This document shows, piece by piece, positions 23,352 to 33,264 of a stretch of DNA of 64,000 nt (the stretch's first letter is position 1; each line of letters begins with the position of its first letter). A model generated the notes under the pieces. That model was not told the origin of the DNA. It made no database searches and saw only the letters and a program-made list of their open reading frames with translations. The translations under genes were made by a program, and so were the position numbers. The DNA lies in the NCBI GenBank assembly GCA_022747635.1, contig JAKTNV010000009.1:25284122-25348121 (forward strand), in the 5' to 3' direction. The stretch is from Hetaerina americana (lineage: Eukaryota > Arthropoda > Insecta > Odonata > Calopterygidae).

Positions 23352-24060
23352 CAAACACGAAATCCCGCCAAACGGCGAATAAATACTCATTTATATAAAA
23401 ACAGATATAAGGAAAAGGGATAGGAACACCGTTAAGGTTAAGAGCATCCGCCCGGCAAGCGGAAATATCCGGTGTTCGAGTCCCGGTCAAGGAAATATTT
23501 TTACTCTTGTGATCCGTTCGATTCCGCCTTCCCCACCTCTATTGTGTTCGTCCTTTATGTGTGTTCCTATCTCTTTTCCTTATATCTGTTTCTATATAAA
23601 TGAGTATTTATTCGCCGTTTGGCGGGATTTCGTGTTTGAATGTGTATTTGGCCAATGTGGCTCATCTCTTTCTTCTGGCTATGCGTGCCACGAAACGCAC
23701 TGTTCCTTTCCTGTATGATGTTGTATGAATTCTAACCCACTGTCCTTTCCTCTTTGTGTGTGTTGTCTATTTCTCCTTTGGTGGGTGAAACAGCCCCCTT
23801 ACGCCATCTCTTGGCTAAAGAATCGGGGCGCTTGGCGACATATTAGACCCACGGATCTCAGGGTAAATTACGCTTCCTCGATAGCTCAAGTGGTTAAGAG
23901 CATCCGCCCGGCAAGCGGAAATATCCGGTGTTCGAGTCCCGGTCAAGGAAATATTTTTACTCTTGTGATCCGTTCGATTCCGCCTTCCCCACCTCTATTG
24001 TGTTCGTCCTTTATGTGTGTTCCTATCCCTTTTCCTTATATCTGTTTCTATATAAATGAG

Positions 24061-24061
<1 letters not shown>
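23350..24061 (+). mobile_element. tRNA-like repeat unit A, dimeric copy with inverted 5' arm
   Basis: Two copies of a unit with 456-bp period stand head to tail on the plus strand. The full tRNA-like head at 23876-23949 has A box TAGCTCAAGTGG, an anticodon arm TCCGC-CCGGCAA-GCGGA (loop would read GGC, alanine, but with C at position 33) and B box GTTCGAGTCC. The first head (about 23434-23492) lacks its 5' part. Between head and unit end is a tail ending GGGATTTCGTGTTTGAATGT, then a block beginning TTGGCCAATGTGGCTC that leads to the next head. A 79-bp inverted copy of the tail end (23350-23430) precedes the first head. The copy at 52110-52715 is nearly identical. Confidence 0.85.

Positions 24062-24116
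<55 letters not shown>
24062..24116. repeat. (TA)n microsatellite
   Basis: An almost pure TA array lies between unit A, truncated at ATAAATGAG, and the foldback element. Confidence 0.95.
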
Positions 24117-24119
<3 letters not shown>

Positions 24120-24240
24120 GGATGGCACAATAGAACACAAATAAAATAGATTAAAAGAACACTCACATTGTTGAATCTACACTGTGAGTGTCCTTTTAAG
24201 TTTTATCTATTTTATTTGTGTTCTATTGTGCCGTCCAAAT
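24115..24240. mobile_element. Foldback (MITE-like) element
   Basis: The left arm (24115-24168) and right arm (24185-24240) are reverse complements over about 55 bases with few mismatches and a short indel, around a loop of about 15 bases. Outer ends are ATTTGGATGGCACAATAG and its complement. No coding sequence. It could be a MITE or two inverted tails of another repeat. Target-site duplication cannot be judged because the left flank is (TA)n. Confidence 0.75.
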
Positions 24241-24309
24241 GTTATATTGCTCTTGTGGGTGCTTCAACATCATCGATATGTATGTATAGTGTGTATATAT
24301 ATACATTTT

Positions 24310-27175
24310 AGAAAATATTTTTTTTAATCCCCCCGCCGTATTTTCGCACATTGTCTATAGCAAGGTTCTCAATACCTGGCGTGATATGTAATGCGAAACT
24401 TCGGAAGTCGACCGAGTTTTCGGTGGAGGAATGGAGGGGGGTAAAGAACGCGGTGGCGATCACTGGGGAGTGAGAGGCGGCGGCACCCGGAGAGGTGATT
24501 TGCCATGTAATGACCGTGCAGGGCGGTGAAAAAAATATCCGAGATGAAATGGTCCTGTAAACAACTCTCATCCGACTGCTCGAGAATGGATTTTTTCGTC
24601 GACTGCTTCTCTTGGTTCGTGAAATTCGTCCATCCCTCGGAAAGAAAAAAAGTTTTGCTCAGCAAAGATTCCGGGATGAAAGAGCATCAAGGTTACAGGA
24701 GATCGAGGGAAAGTCCTGATTTAAAAATTTCCGAAAAAGGTACCAGGCTGAAAACTCAAAATTTTCAATTTTAATTTAACCGCCTCTTCTGTTTTCGGTC
24801 TGAATGGTGTCATAATGTTAATGCTGTACATTAATGGGTATTTAAGTGTGATTGGCATTTCTCTCGCAGACTTCCTTTCGATTTCAAGCCGAAGAGATGG
24901 CCATTCCATTGAAGTGGGTAGATCTATCTTAACCAACGGAAAAATGTTTGAAAGTATCGCCCATTGCTGAATTGAATATTTATGTGTTGATGTTTATTCT
25001 GTGCAGGGGGAATTAGGAAATGGATTTTTCCAATCAAATATTTTCTGGACACAATTAAGTCCGTTGATAATATTTCTTAATCTAGGATGTACCGCTAACA
25101 TAAATTTAAATTAAAGCGAGTACATTTTTAAAGACATTGGTATGACTGGCATAATTTTAGCACAAAAGCAGACCTCTTATTATGTTAAAATTTGGCCATT
25201 TTAATCCACGTAAGTTATTCGTTGAGGATAGGCTAAGTTTATGGTATTTTATGTTTCTTATTCCTTTCCATCTCGTGGAAGGTTATCGTAAAAATAGAAA
25301 TTCATCGTCAGTATTGCAGTCATTTGTATTTACGAAACTATGGAAGGAATCAATACTTAAAGTGGCTCTCTTCTTGTTCTGCTATGTAGCCCTTCCTATT
25401 AGAGTGGAGGTCTTTTCTCTTTGGCTCTCCTCAATTGAATCCAAAAAGTTTCCTGTAACTTTTTTCGTACAGTTCAGAGACCCCTTTGCTTATTTATTTA
25501 CCCGCCCACTTTGCGGTCGCCAGGGAGACATTACAGAACCGCAGAAACATATTGCGAACTATTTAAACAAAGTTGAGCCCGACTCGTGTCCCTCGGAGTA
25601 AACGATTCTGGCGAAAAAAAACATTTCTGCGGTGGCCATTTACTCGAACAGCTGCAGTTCCAGCAAATGTTGGGGCGGAGCAGAAGGGAAAATATACATA
25701 AAAAAACACGGCTGGATAAGGATAGAATGAGAGGGAGGGCCTATGAGAAAAGAAGGGAAGGGTGATGGGAGAGAGAGTGAGATTAGGAAGGCAGTAGCTA
25801 ATAAAGGGAAAATAAGAAAGTTTAAAGGGAATAGAAAAATTTTTTTAATTTAAATTTTTAAATCCCTCCCGGGGATTATACCAATTTGAAAACCTTGACA
25901 ATCCGATGAGCAGCACGATATCCCATTGAAGTAGTTCAGATTATACATACTGATATTCATTATGAAAAGTTGACCCAGCATTAAACATTTAAGTGACAAT
26001 GCAATAAGCAAACTTAAGCATTTACTGAATATTACTTGCTGATGTTATGCAAGTTAATAATTTTTACAAAGCAAACGCAATCAAAAAATAGGGGCAAATC
26101 TGACTATCCCATCAATTTCATGAATATGGATCAAATTACTGCGATAATACTATATCCGATTTGGGGATTAGGCATAATGTTCAGGATGCGGCAGTATAAC
26201 TTATTTGCATTGAATTTGTCATTCAAAGCAGCAAATTATGCTGTCGCACCCTGTATAGCACGTTTTCTACGTAATCTAGCATAGCAAAGTCATAGTTAAC
26301 CGGTAAGCGACCAAAGTTTCAGGTATAATACATAGTTTGTGTACTGCTTAATCCAAAATAGGAATGTTGGAGCATTCAGTACATAAATTAGTGAAATTTT
26401 AACGCACACGTGAAAGATACTATGTAGCTGGATCTGAATACTACGGCACTCACATATATTATAGGTTTATACATGTAGACTGCGAGGCTATAACCCTAAT
26501 ATATGGTGTAATTTTAATAACATATCAGAAACTCGGATGTTTTGTTGTCTCCTGCAGTTTTTCGATCTTTTTGTGCACATTATAGGCATATATAGGCACA
26601 GTGTATTTTTTATCTTTGATTCATAATAATTTCCATATTCATGTTGTTTTTGAAGGAGACAAAACTTAATATCAATATTAAGTTTCGTCTATAAATTAAT
26701 AGAGTTCAGCAAATATAATATTCTTAAAATTTGTATAATTTATTAGGTTAGGCCAACAGCTAAGCTTGATAATTGTGGTTGGTTGAATATTCGAAATTAT
26801 CACCTTAAATTGAAGATATGTTCGAATTTTCATCCTTCCAGGAAAAGAGAAAAATGTTAAAATAAAAACGAATTTGTGGAGATTGGTGTCTGTAGTTTCT
26901 GTCACCAACTGATTAGTATTCATAACTCGAAGTATGAAGCTAGTTGATCGAATCTGAGAAGATGCAGGAGTCGTATCCTATCGCGGGCATTGAAAATTTC
27001 GATCGTCGCGTGACGTGTGTCGAGTTAACTGTGCTCTATGACCTCCGCTGGCGGGGCACCTCGAAATTAATTCCAATGCTAAGGAAAATGGAAGAACTTG
27101 GCTGAATGCAAATTTAGAATCTTGGATGTCACTCCGTTGGCAGTTGAAATTATCCATAAACGTGAGTAAGTGGAG
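24310..27175. other. Long stretch without recognised gene
   Basis: Nothing was recognised except a small palindrome (26658-26689) and a GC-rich patch at about 24390-24520. A 139-codon frame (25182-25601, +) is the longest here but shows no domain and no start context that I can judge. Confidence 0.4.
26658..26689. repeat. Small near-perfect palindrome
   Basis: Fifteen-base arms (GACAAAACTTAATAT and ATATTAAGTTTCGTC) with one mismatch around a CA spacer. It would form a stable hairpin, but no function is evident. Confidence 0.7.
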
Positions 27176-27179
27176 GGGT

Positions 27180-27560
27180 AGAATTACTTTTTTTTTGCCT
27201 CATGCCCAAGCCATATCCTCGAGCTCACTCCTCTTCCCACGACCCGTCTTCACGTTTTCTCACTTCTCAGGGGAAAGGCCAGCGGAGCAAAAACTCATCC
27301 AGCGGGGCAACTGCTGGGAGACGCCCCCTCCTCGCCCACGTATATATCGGCGGGCGCAGGGGGTGGTAAGTGCGTGGGCGTGAGTCTCCGAGGGGAGGGG
27401 GTGGTGGCTGGCAGCGAGCGGGGATGGAAGCGCAAGAGGGTTGGGAAGAGAGCGGGAAAGAGGAGGAGGGAACTCGCGGATATGCTCTCCTTCTTCCCCT
27501 CCCTCGTAGGGAGCCTCGTGAGAGTCTGGAACCCTTAGTAGACGCTCCCATCAATTAAAC
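27180..27560. other. CpG-rich island with TATA-like box
   Basis: GC-rich and CpG-rich. A TATATAT (about 27340-27346) stands inside the GC-rich sequence, and a splice-donor-like GGTAAGTGC follows at about 27364. No protein was recognised. A promoter is possible but unproven. Confidence 0.4.
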
Positions 27561-27852
27561 AACAGTTACAGAGGAATGAGAAAATTCTGCACTTTTACAA
27601 AAAATAAAAGCTTTTCGGCTCATTGAGTGATCGGAACAGAGCTTCAAAGACCAGGTGGAATGCAGTGAATATGGACATAAATGGCAGGAGGGATTAAGGT
27701 AAAGGCAAAAGAAGAGAGCAGAAGAAGGGTCTGAAGAGGGATAAGAAGGGGGGAGCTTTTGGAAGGGAGATAAAAAGTGAAGTCCTTTCTAACCGAAATC
27801 ATCAGATGCATAACTACTCGTATATGATGTTTTATTCTCGTAAGAATTAATA

Positions 27853-28068
27853 CCAAAACACAGAAAAACAAACAAATGAAACTCATACGTATTCCGAATT
27901 TTCGATGGCGGTTCAAGGGAGAGAAGGAACTCAAATTCCTGAATGGTGTTTCTTCTCTTCCTTCTCTCCCTGAAAAACTGAGTTCCTTCTCTCCGTTGAG
28001 GAAGGTGATTTGGCTACTGAAAATTCGGAATACGTATGAGTTCCGTTTGAGTGTGTTTCTCTGTGTTT
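27853..28068. repeat. Imperfect inverted repeat beside (TA)n
   Basis: The segment ACTCATACGTATTCCGAATT (27880-27899) recurs inverted at about 28021-28041. Pairing extends on both sides, including GGAGAGAAGGAACTCA with its complement. The arms are about 90 bases long, interrupted, and the whole looks like two inverted copies of one repeat end. A (TA)n array follows. Confidence 0.7.
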
Positions 28069-28096
28069 TTGTTCGCTAGCGGTGTCTCGCTTCTTC

Positions 28097-28099
<3 letters not shown>

Positions 28100-28148
<49 letters not shown>
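28100..28148. repeat. (TA)n microsatellite
   Basis: A pure TA array directly after the inverted repeat. Confidence 0.95.
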
Positions 28149-28150
<2 letters not shown>

Positions 28151-28154
28151 AAAA

Positions 28155-29150
28155 ACAGCTTAGGAGGAGCTGCGAGTGTATGGAGACGTCATTCGGGTTT
28201 GAATTTGATTTCTCCGGGTCTGGTTGCCTATTTCTCGAACCACTCGACTGCCGTGCCAACCAAAGAACCACTCCGGCCGAACGGCCGAAACAATCGATTT
28301 TAAAAAAGGAGAAAGCACCAATGGGGGAGGGCAACCTCTGGGATCACGATCTCTGACATTGACTGATCTTTGGCAGCCACCCGGCGAATTGCAAATGCCT
28401 TCGCCATGCTACCGTCTATGAAGCCCTCGCCTGCTGATCCGGAGGTTCTGGATCTGGGCGATGAATGAAAACAACTCCATCGAAGTTTTTGCTTTGTGAT
28501 ATTATGAATACCAGAATCTCGCGGGAGACTACGCCACGAAGACCGGAACTTTACTCAGTCGAAAACGTATGAACATCATACGTCTTTTGGATTCGTAGTA
28601 GAAGATATCACTTCTCACCTATGAAAACTGTGCTTAGGGGTGATTAAATTTTTTTTCGTTATATTTCAGGTATCTAATTTAGTATTTAGTCCATGCGTTA
28701 TACCCACCACGTACGGAAGATATGTATATAAAGAGGATTCAATATATAAATCTCTAAAGGTGGTGGAAAGATCGAAAGATGAAATGGGTGAAGAGGGGTC
28801 TGTAGATGAGGGAACTCAATGTCTTTCTCATCTGTTCTCCGTCCAGTTATGGTAACTGTATTTAAGAGGAGGTATGTTTATCATTAGAAATCGAAACTCA
28901 TCCTGAGTTAGCATTATCTAGTTCGACAGAAAAACTTAGCAGTTCTTAGAAAGTTTAATCCTACTCGGAGGAGAAAAATATCCCAAAACCCGGTGACATT
29001 ATGGAAAATGAATTAGTGATAGGAACTACCGTTATTTGGATACATATGTAATATCCGCAAAGATTTTAATGAATTTTCATTTCTTGGGAAATTGAGTTTT
29101 CGATGAATTCCCTCAAGCTTAGCAGTGAATGCGCAAAACTTACCTTTTCA
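28155..29150. other. Stretch without recognised feature
   Basis: No gene was recognised. The segment GCGAGTG through GGGTTTGAATTTG (about 28170-28210) has a weak B-box-like string, not enough to call. Confidence 0.4.
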
Positions 29151-29159
29151 CTGTGGAAA

Positions 29160-29320
29160 CCTCGCGAGTGTATTCACCCCAGAAGGTTTTTTTAGTATCC
29201 GGTAGGCCACCCCTCGGGTGTGTGGCAGGGGGTGAATACATACCAGAATAATTTTGGCTCCAATATTTTTACCCCTGCTGCGGTCGGGAAACATTATTCT
29301 GGTCTCTTATCGCTCGTGGA
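29160..29320 (+). repeat. Dispersed hairpin repeat
   Basis: Three nested or adjacent inverted repeats occur. GTATTCACCCC pairs with GGGGTGAATAC (about 29168 and 29229). GCCACCC-type bases pair with GGGTGTGTGGC inside it. CCAGAATAAT pairs with ATTATTCTGG (about 29241 and 29292). The GTAGGCCACCCCTCGGGTG block resembles a short repeat that I associate with arthropod genomes. A weaker copy lies at 8367-8425. Confidence 0.5.
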
Positions 29321-29489
29321 ATAAAATGACACCTTAAATTTATCTGTTCTGCACTAAGTCTCTCTAATTTTATTGACATGATCTCTCCAACCGTAGTATG
29401 ATGGGCTTAGGTAGATATTAATTCAATTAATTATAAAGGAAAATATTATTCCACTATTTTTATTCATATATTATGTGTGTCGGCAAACA

Positions 29490-29730
29490 AACCACAAATG
29501 GTGGGTGAGGAGAGGGGATTGTTGGAGGAAATCCAAAGGAGGCAGGAAAGGTGGATGTAAAGCGTTTTCATTGCCATTGGAAAGTTAAATATATGTTATA
29601 TTGACGGCAGAACGTGAGGCAAGTGATGTAGGGGGAGGAATAGGTCAGGCAAGTTGGACGGGTTAAAGGGAGTTGGAATGTATGCGGATTTGAAGAAGGA
29701 TTCATATAGTGTGGGCTGTTAGTTTGTCTT
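29490..29730 (+). mobile_element. LINE fragment: RT C-terminal tail
   Basis: The frame from 29501 reads VGEERGLLEEIQRRQERWM and then a stop. After a frame change it gives CRGRNRSGKLDGLKGVGMY and ADLKK. These match the V-G-E-E-R-x-L-L-x-x-I-x-x-R-R block and the G-R-G-R-x-R-x-G-M-L-D-G-x-K-E-G-x-x-Y-x-E-L-K tail of the family. It is 5'-truncated and dead. Confidence 0.8.
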
Positions 29731-29734
29731 GTTA

Positions 29735-30535
29735 AGTGAGGTGAAGACAGAAGTTTTAAGTTTGCCTCCATCTACATCCTTAAACGGTATAATACCCAAT
29801 AATAACAATGATGCCTTTAATGGTAAGTTAAACGATGGCGTTAAGTGTCCGGTTTGGGAGCCACTTGAAACACGTAGTCAACATGCAAAGTTAACTTTCC
29901 TCAATTAATACATCGTTTCAATTGAATATGGGCACCGAGTATATAGTGCTATCCTTGCATTACACTAATAAGTTTGAATAATTCTGAATACTAAAATACT
30001 CATTCTGAATACTGCCGGACAGAGCGATTTAAGGAATCCTTTTTACTCTCAAAATTCGTAACAATAACTGTATGAATCATCTCGTACGAGAATTTAAACT
30101 ACCCGAAAATGAAACCAAATGCCAAAGACCCTAAAATTACACCACCTATTGCACTAACTAACAGGGAGTAAAAGAATACCCTCTACCATATCTACTTGTG
30201 TAAGTTTCCAAGCTACCAACTATGTACATTTAGACGTAAATGATATTTTACTTTAATTTACTTCCTTAATCAAAAGCTTATATAGTTCATGAACAGATTT
30301 TAACGGAAAGGACTTCCATTTGAAATGATGCTGCAGTGCTTGGGCACAGCAGATAATAGTATCATTTCGTGTTATCTACAGACTTATTTATTATTAATGT
30401 AGTTAATTAGTTAAAGTAAGCTTCGAGAGGACCCAGGAACTCAGCACTGTTTTACTCCACGTAATAAGACACAAATTATCCTATCAATTCAGTACAATCG
30501 GCCCATAAAAACAATAAATCATTTTTGCTTTTGAT
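29735..30535. other. AT-rich stretch without recognised feature
   Basis: No feature was recognised. Confidence 0.4.
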
Positions 30536-30539
30536 TCCG

Positions 30540-31000
30540 CATAGCATCTACCCTCCTCCATTCCGTCCAACATTCCATTCCATATTTTCCTCCGTCTACC
30601 TCGCTTGGCCACATTGTCCCCTCAATATCACTGTCTTCAGCATTCCATTTCCATTGAGAATGCCTCGTATCAACTTCTCCTACGTTCTTCTAATATTTTC
30701 CAGCAAGCGTCATTTTCCCGGGATATTTCTAGAACTTGGTTTCTTTTAATCCATCCATTATGTTGTTTTCCATTTATCTCCAGTCTCAATTTTCAAAAAG
30801 GTCTGTTCTGCATTTATCCTTTTGCCTCGAAATATAGATTCGGAGCCAAAAAAAAACTGCGTCCAAAATCAAGCGTCTTCAGTCAAATAGTGCTTATCTT
30901 GTATCATCTTTTCCTACGTACTTCGATTATATTCAAGCAAACGTCACGTCACTTACTCTGATATTTCTAGGACTTGGATTATTTTTCCGTTCATTGTCAT
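30540..31000 (-). mobile_element. LINE fragment with internal duplication
   Basis: On the minus strand AKRGRRRKIWNGMLDGMEEG (to about 30550) and CYAESKAK give the family tail. Upstream, NQVLEISRENDACWKILEER corresponds to the E-V-L-x-x-x-x-E-E-R-x-L-L block. This upstream block occurs twice, at about 30677-30760 and again, diverged, at about 30913-30997, with other sequence between. The copy is dead. Confidence 0.75.
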
Positions 31001-31004
31001 TTTA

Positions 31005-31265
31005 ATTTTATTAATTCAATAACGAGCTCCACATGATACGAAATTAATTGCCCTAATAGTTCAATCTTCTTAATCAAAGTTGATGGAAAGGGGGTATGAA
31101 CTCCAATGGCCACGATCAAGTTTGAAAGCATGCGAATTTGCAAAAATAGTTTCAAATTTAATTACGAGCATATGGGTCCTCCCTCCCGCTCTCTCTTGTA
31201 TAGAGTCAACCTTAATTTAAAAATCAGTTGCGGGATTTTCTTCCAGTACAAAGTGAATTTTAGCT
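31005..31265. other. Stretch without recognised feature
   Basis: Nothing was recognised. Confidence 0.4.
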
Positions 31266-31269
31266 GAAG

Positions 31270-31480
31270 GGAAATTGTGGACCGGAAGTGGTGGTGTGCC
31301 TGAACACTCGCGTTTGCATCAATCTCGGTGTTCTCGAGGCGGGAGAGGGCGCTGTCGCGAGGCAGAGCGTTTGTCACGAGGCGAGCAAATCCGAGACGGG
31401 TAATGGAAACGAGGAGCCGTGTTTGGAGTATTTCGGCCGCCTCGCAGCCTCTTTGCCATCCCTCCCTCCACCCTCCACTT
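31270..31480. other. CpG-rich island
   Basis: A short GC-rich segment with many CpG. No recognised protein in overlapping frames. Confidence 0.45.
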
Positions 31481-31484
31481 CCCT

Positions 31485-32675
31485 CCTAAAGAGAAGGCAT
31501 GTGTGCTCCATAAAGGATTTATGGTGCAAAGGATGAATGTCGCCGGGAAGAATCGGTGTGAGAAGCGGTTTAATGTCCGTTCACAATGTTGTTTCAAGTA
31601 TGTCCCAAATATTTTTTGTCCTAATTTGCAAGTTGGGGGTTTCTTTTACTCTTTCCAACAACGGCACCCATTCGCCCCTCGAGGTCTTCAAAGTGGAGTT
31701 TGAGTATCGCAGTACAAAGAAGGATTTCTCGCGGGCTTATATTTTTTACCAGAAGTTTACTTTTGTTTAGGTTTAGTGTGTATTTAAAGTATGGAACCAG
31801 TTGATTGCGCGTAATTTCAAAAACTGACGTGTAATCCATGTATTAATGTTTATATTGTTGATATCAATGTTTTTTTTCAATGCTTGAATACATTGCAATT
31901 TTCCCCGGAAGCCATCTCTTACTTTGCAGACACACAGGATGAAAATCATTACATTCCAATGGTCTAGAAAAAGAAATTAGACATGTCAATTACCTATCAC
32001 ATTTTCGTTTTGCAAGGGAGCCTGAATTTTAGATAACCAGATTGCCCATTCTGTTTTTCTTTTCCAAGTGACTCCATGATTTTGATATAAAACTCGGTCC
32101 CTGTTGAGTTGGCAGTGAAAATATTACTGTTATTCTGGTGAAATTCCTCCTATAAAACCAGTATGCTATGATATCATGGCATCAGACGGTAGATTTTGTT
32201 TTACATTACCCAAGAGGTGTGAAACTTGAAGCAGAAGATCACTCATTCAGCATTTATTTCAGCTGCCGTTTGATTATAGGTGCGACATTCAGGAGGCCAT
32301 CTTTTTACGATGCCTCCACTCAGGGGCGAGGCGTAAATGAAACCTGCAGCTGTGAGACCTCAATTTTGATTGACGGGTCGGTTTTGGTAGTATAACTCCA
32401 AGTGGCAGAGGGCTTCTTCATAGGGCGTGCAAATTATGCTGTCGGTTATTGCTCTCGTCTCCCAAGGCAGGAGGCTGGCTTGTCCCACGCGCTTATGCGA
32501 TAAGTAGAGCGGAAAAGGGATGATGTCCCCTTTGGAGGGCTTCAAAAGGGGTTAAGGAAAAAAAATGCTCGCATGACTCAAATACAATTCCCTCCTTTGG
32601 GTAGGATGATGAGAGCCGCGGTATTTATAGGTTGCTCCGAGTACTTGGTCGTATGTAGTCGGTTGTGCAAGACGA
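31485..32675. other. Stretch without recognised feature
   Basis: No gene or repeat was recognised. Confidence 0.4.
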
Positions 32676-32679
32676 AGGG

Positions 32680-33260
32680 CGTGTTTAAAAAGAGAGGAGG
32701 GCGGCGTTTTGATGTTTTTTGGCGAAAGGAGGCGGGGGAGGGGAGGAGAGGATTTCGAGGGCTATCAGTTCCGCCTTGTTTGAACGGAGGAACAAGGGGA
32801 TGGAGTGGAGCGGGGGGTCGGTGAGGGTTGAGATGGAAAGAGGGAGGAGGCGTTTCGAGGCAGTGTAAATACTGCATCGCTCGCTTTGAGGTCATGGGCG
32901 GGTAAAATGTACAGGAAAAACACATGCTCCGCGTGCGAGATCATTTGGGACTGCGATGCCGGCCTTCTTTTTCATACACTCCTCCCATCCCCTCCCTCCC
33001 GACCCCCGCTCCGCCCAGAGTCCCCACCCTCCCCAACCGTCAACCCTCCGAGAGCAAACCCACTTTCTGGGGTGGCTTTTGAAATGCGGCCGATGACATA
33101 ACGCACTTCTTTAGCTGTGGACGTGACAGCAGTTGTGAATGCAGATCGAACTGACGTCATGATCCAAACTTGATCCCGGGCGGCAAGGGCATACCCTCCT
33201 GCTTCGCAATAAAGGTGGGCGTAGTTCGTTCCCACGAATGACAAGGGGGCTTGGCTCGAG
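32680..33260. other. CpG-rich island with CRE palindrome
   Basis: GC-rich, with CCCTCC runs at about 32980-33050. A full cAMP-response-element palindrome TGACGTCA lies at 33152-33159. No protein was recognised. Use as an enhancer or promoter is inference. Confidence 0.45.
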
Positions 33261-33264
33261 AGGA

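Noticed and set aside
23876..23949. Alanine tRNA gene (anticodon loop GGC).
   Set aside because: C instead of U at position 33, an acceptor mismatch, an imperfect T arm, and location in a repeated unit point to a tRNA-like SINE head.
23725..24144. 139-codon frame whose peptide recurs at 52266-52487 (-).
   Set aside because: The two frames are identical because they lie in copies of repeat unit A. The frame crosses the tRNA-like head and ends in (TA)n-encoded IYIY residues.
25182..25601. 139-codon frame as a gene.
   Set aside because: No recognisable domain, splice context or repeat of the frame. Its length is possible by chance in 64 kb.
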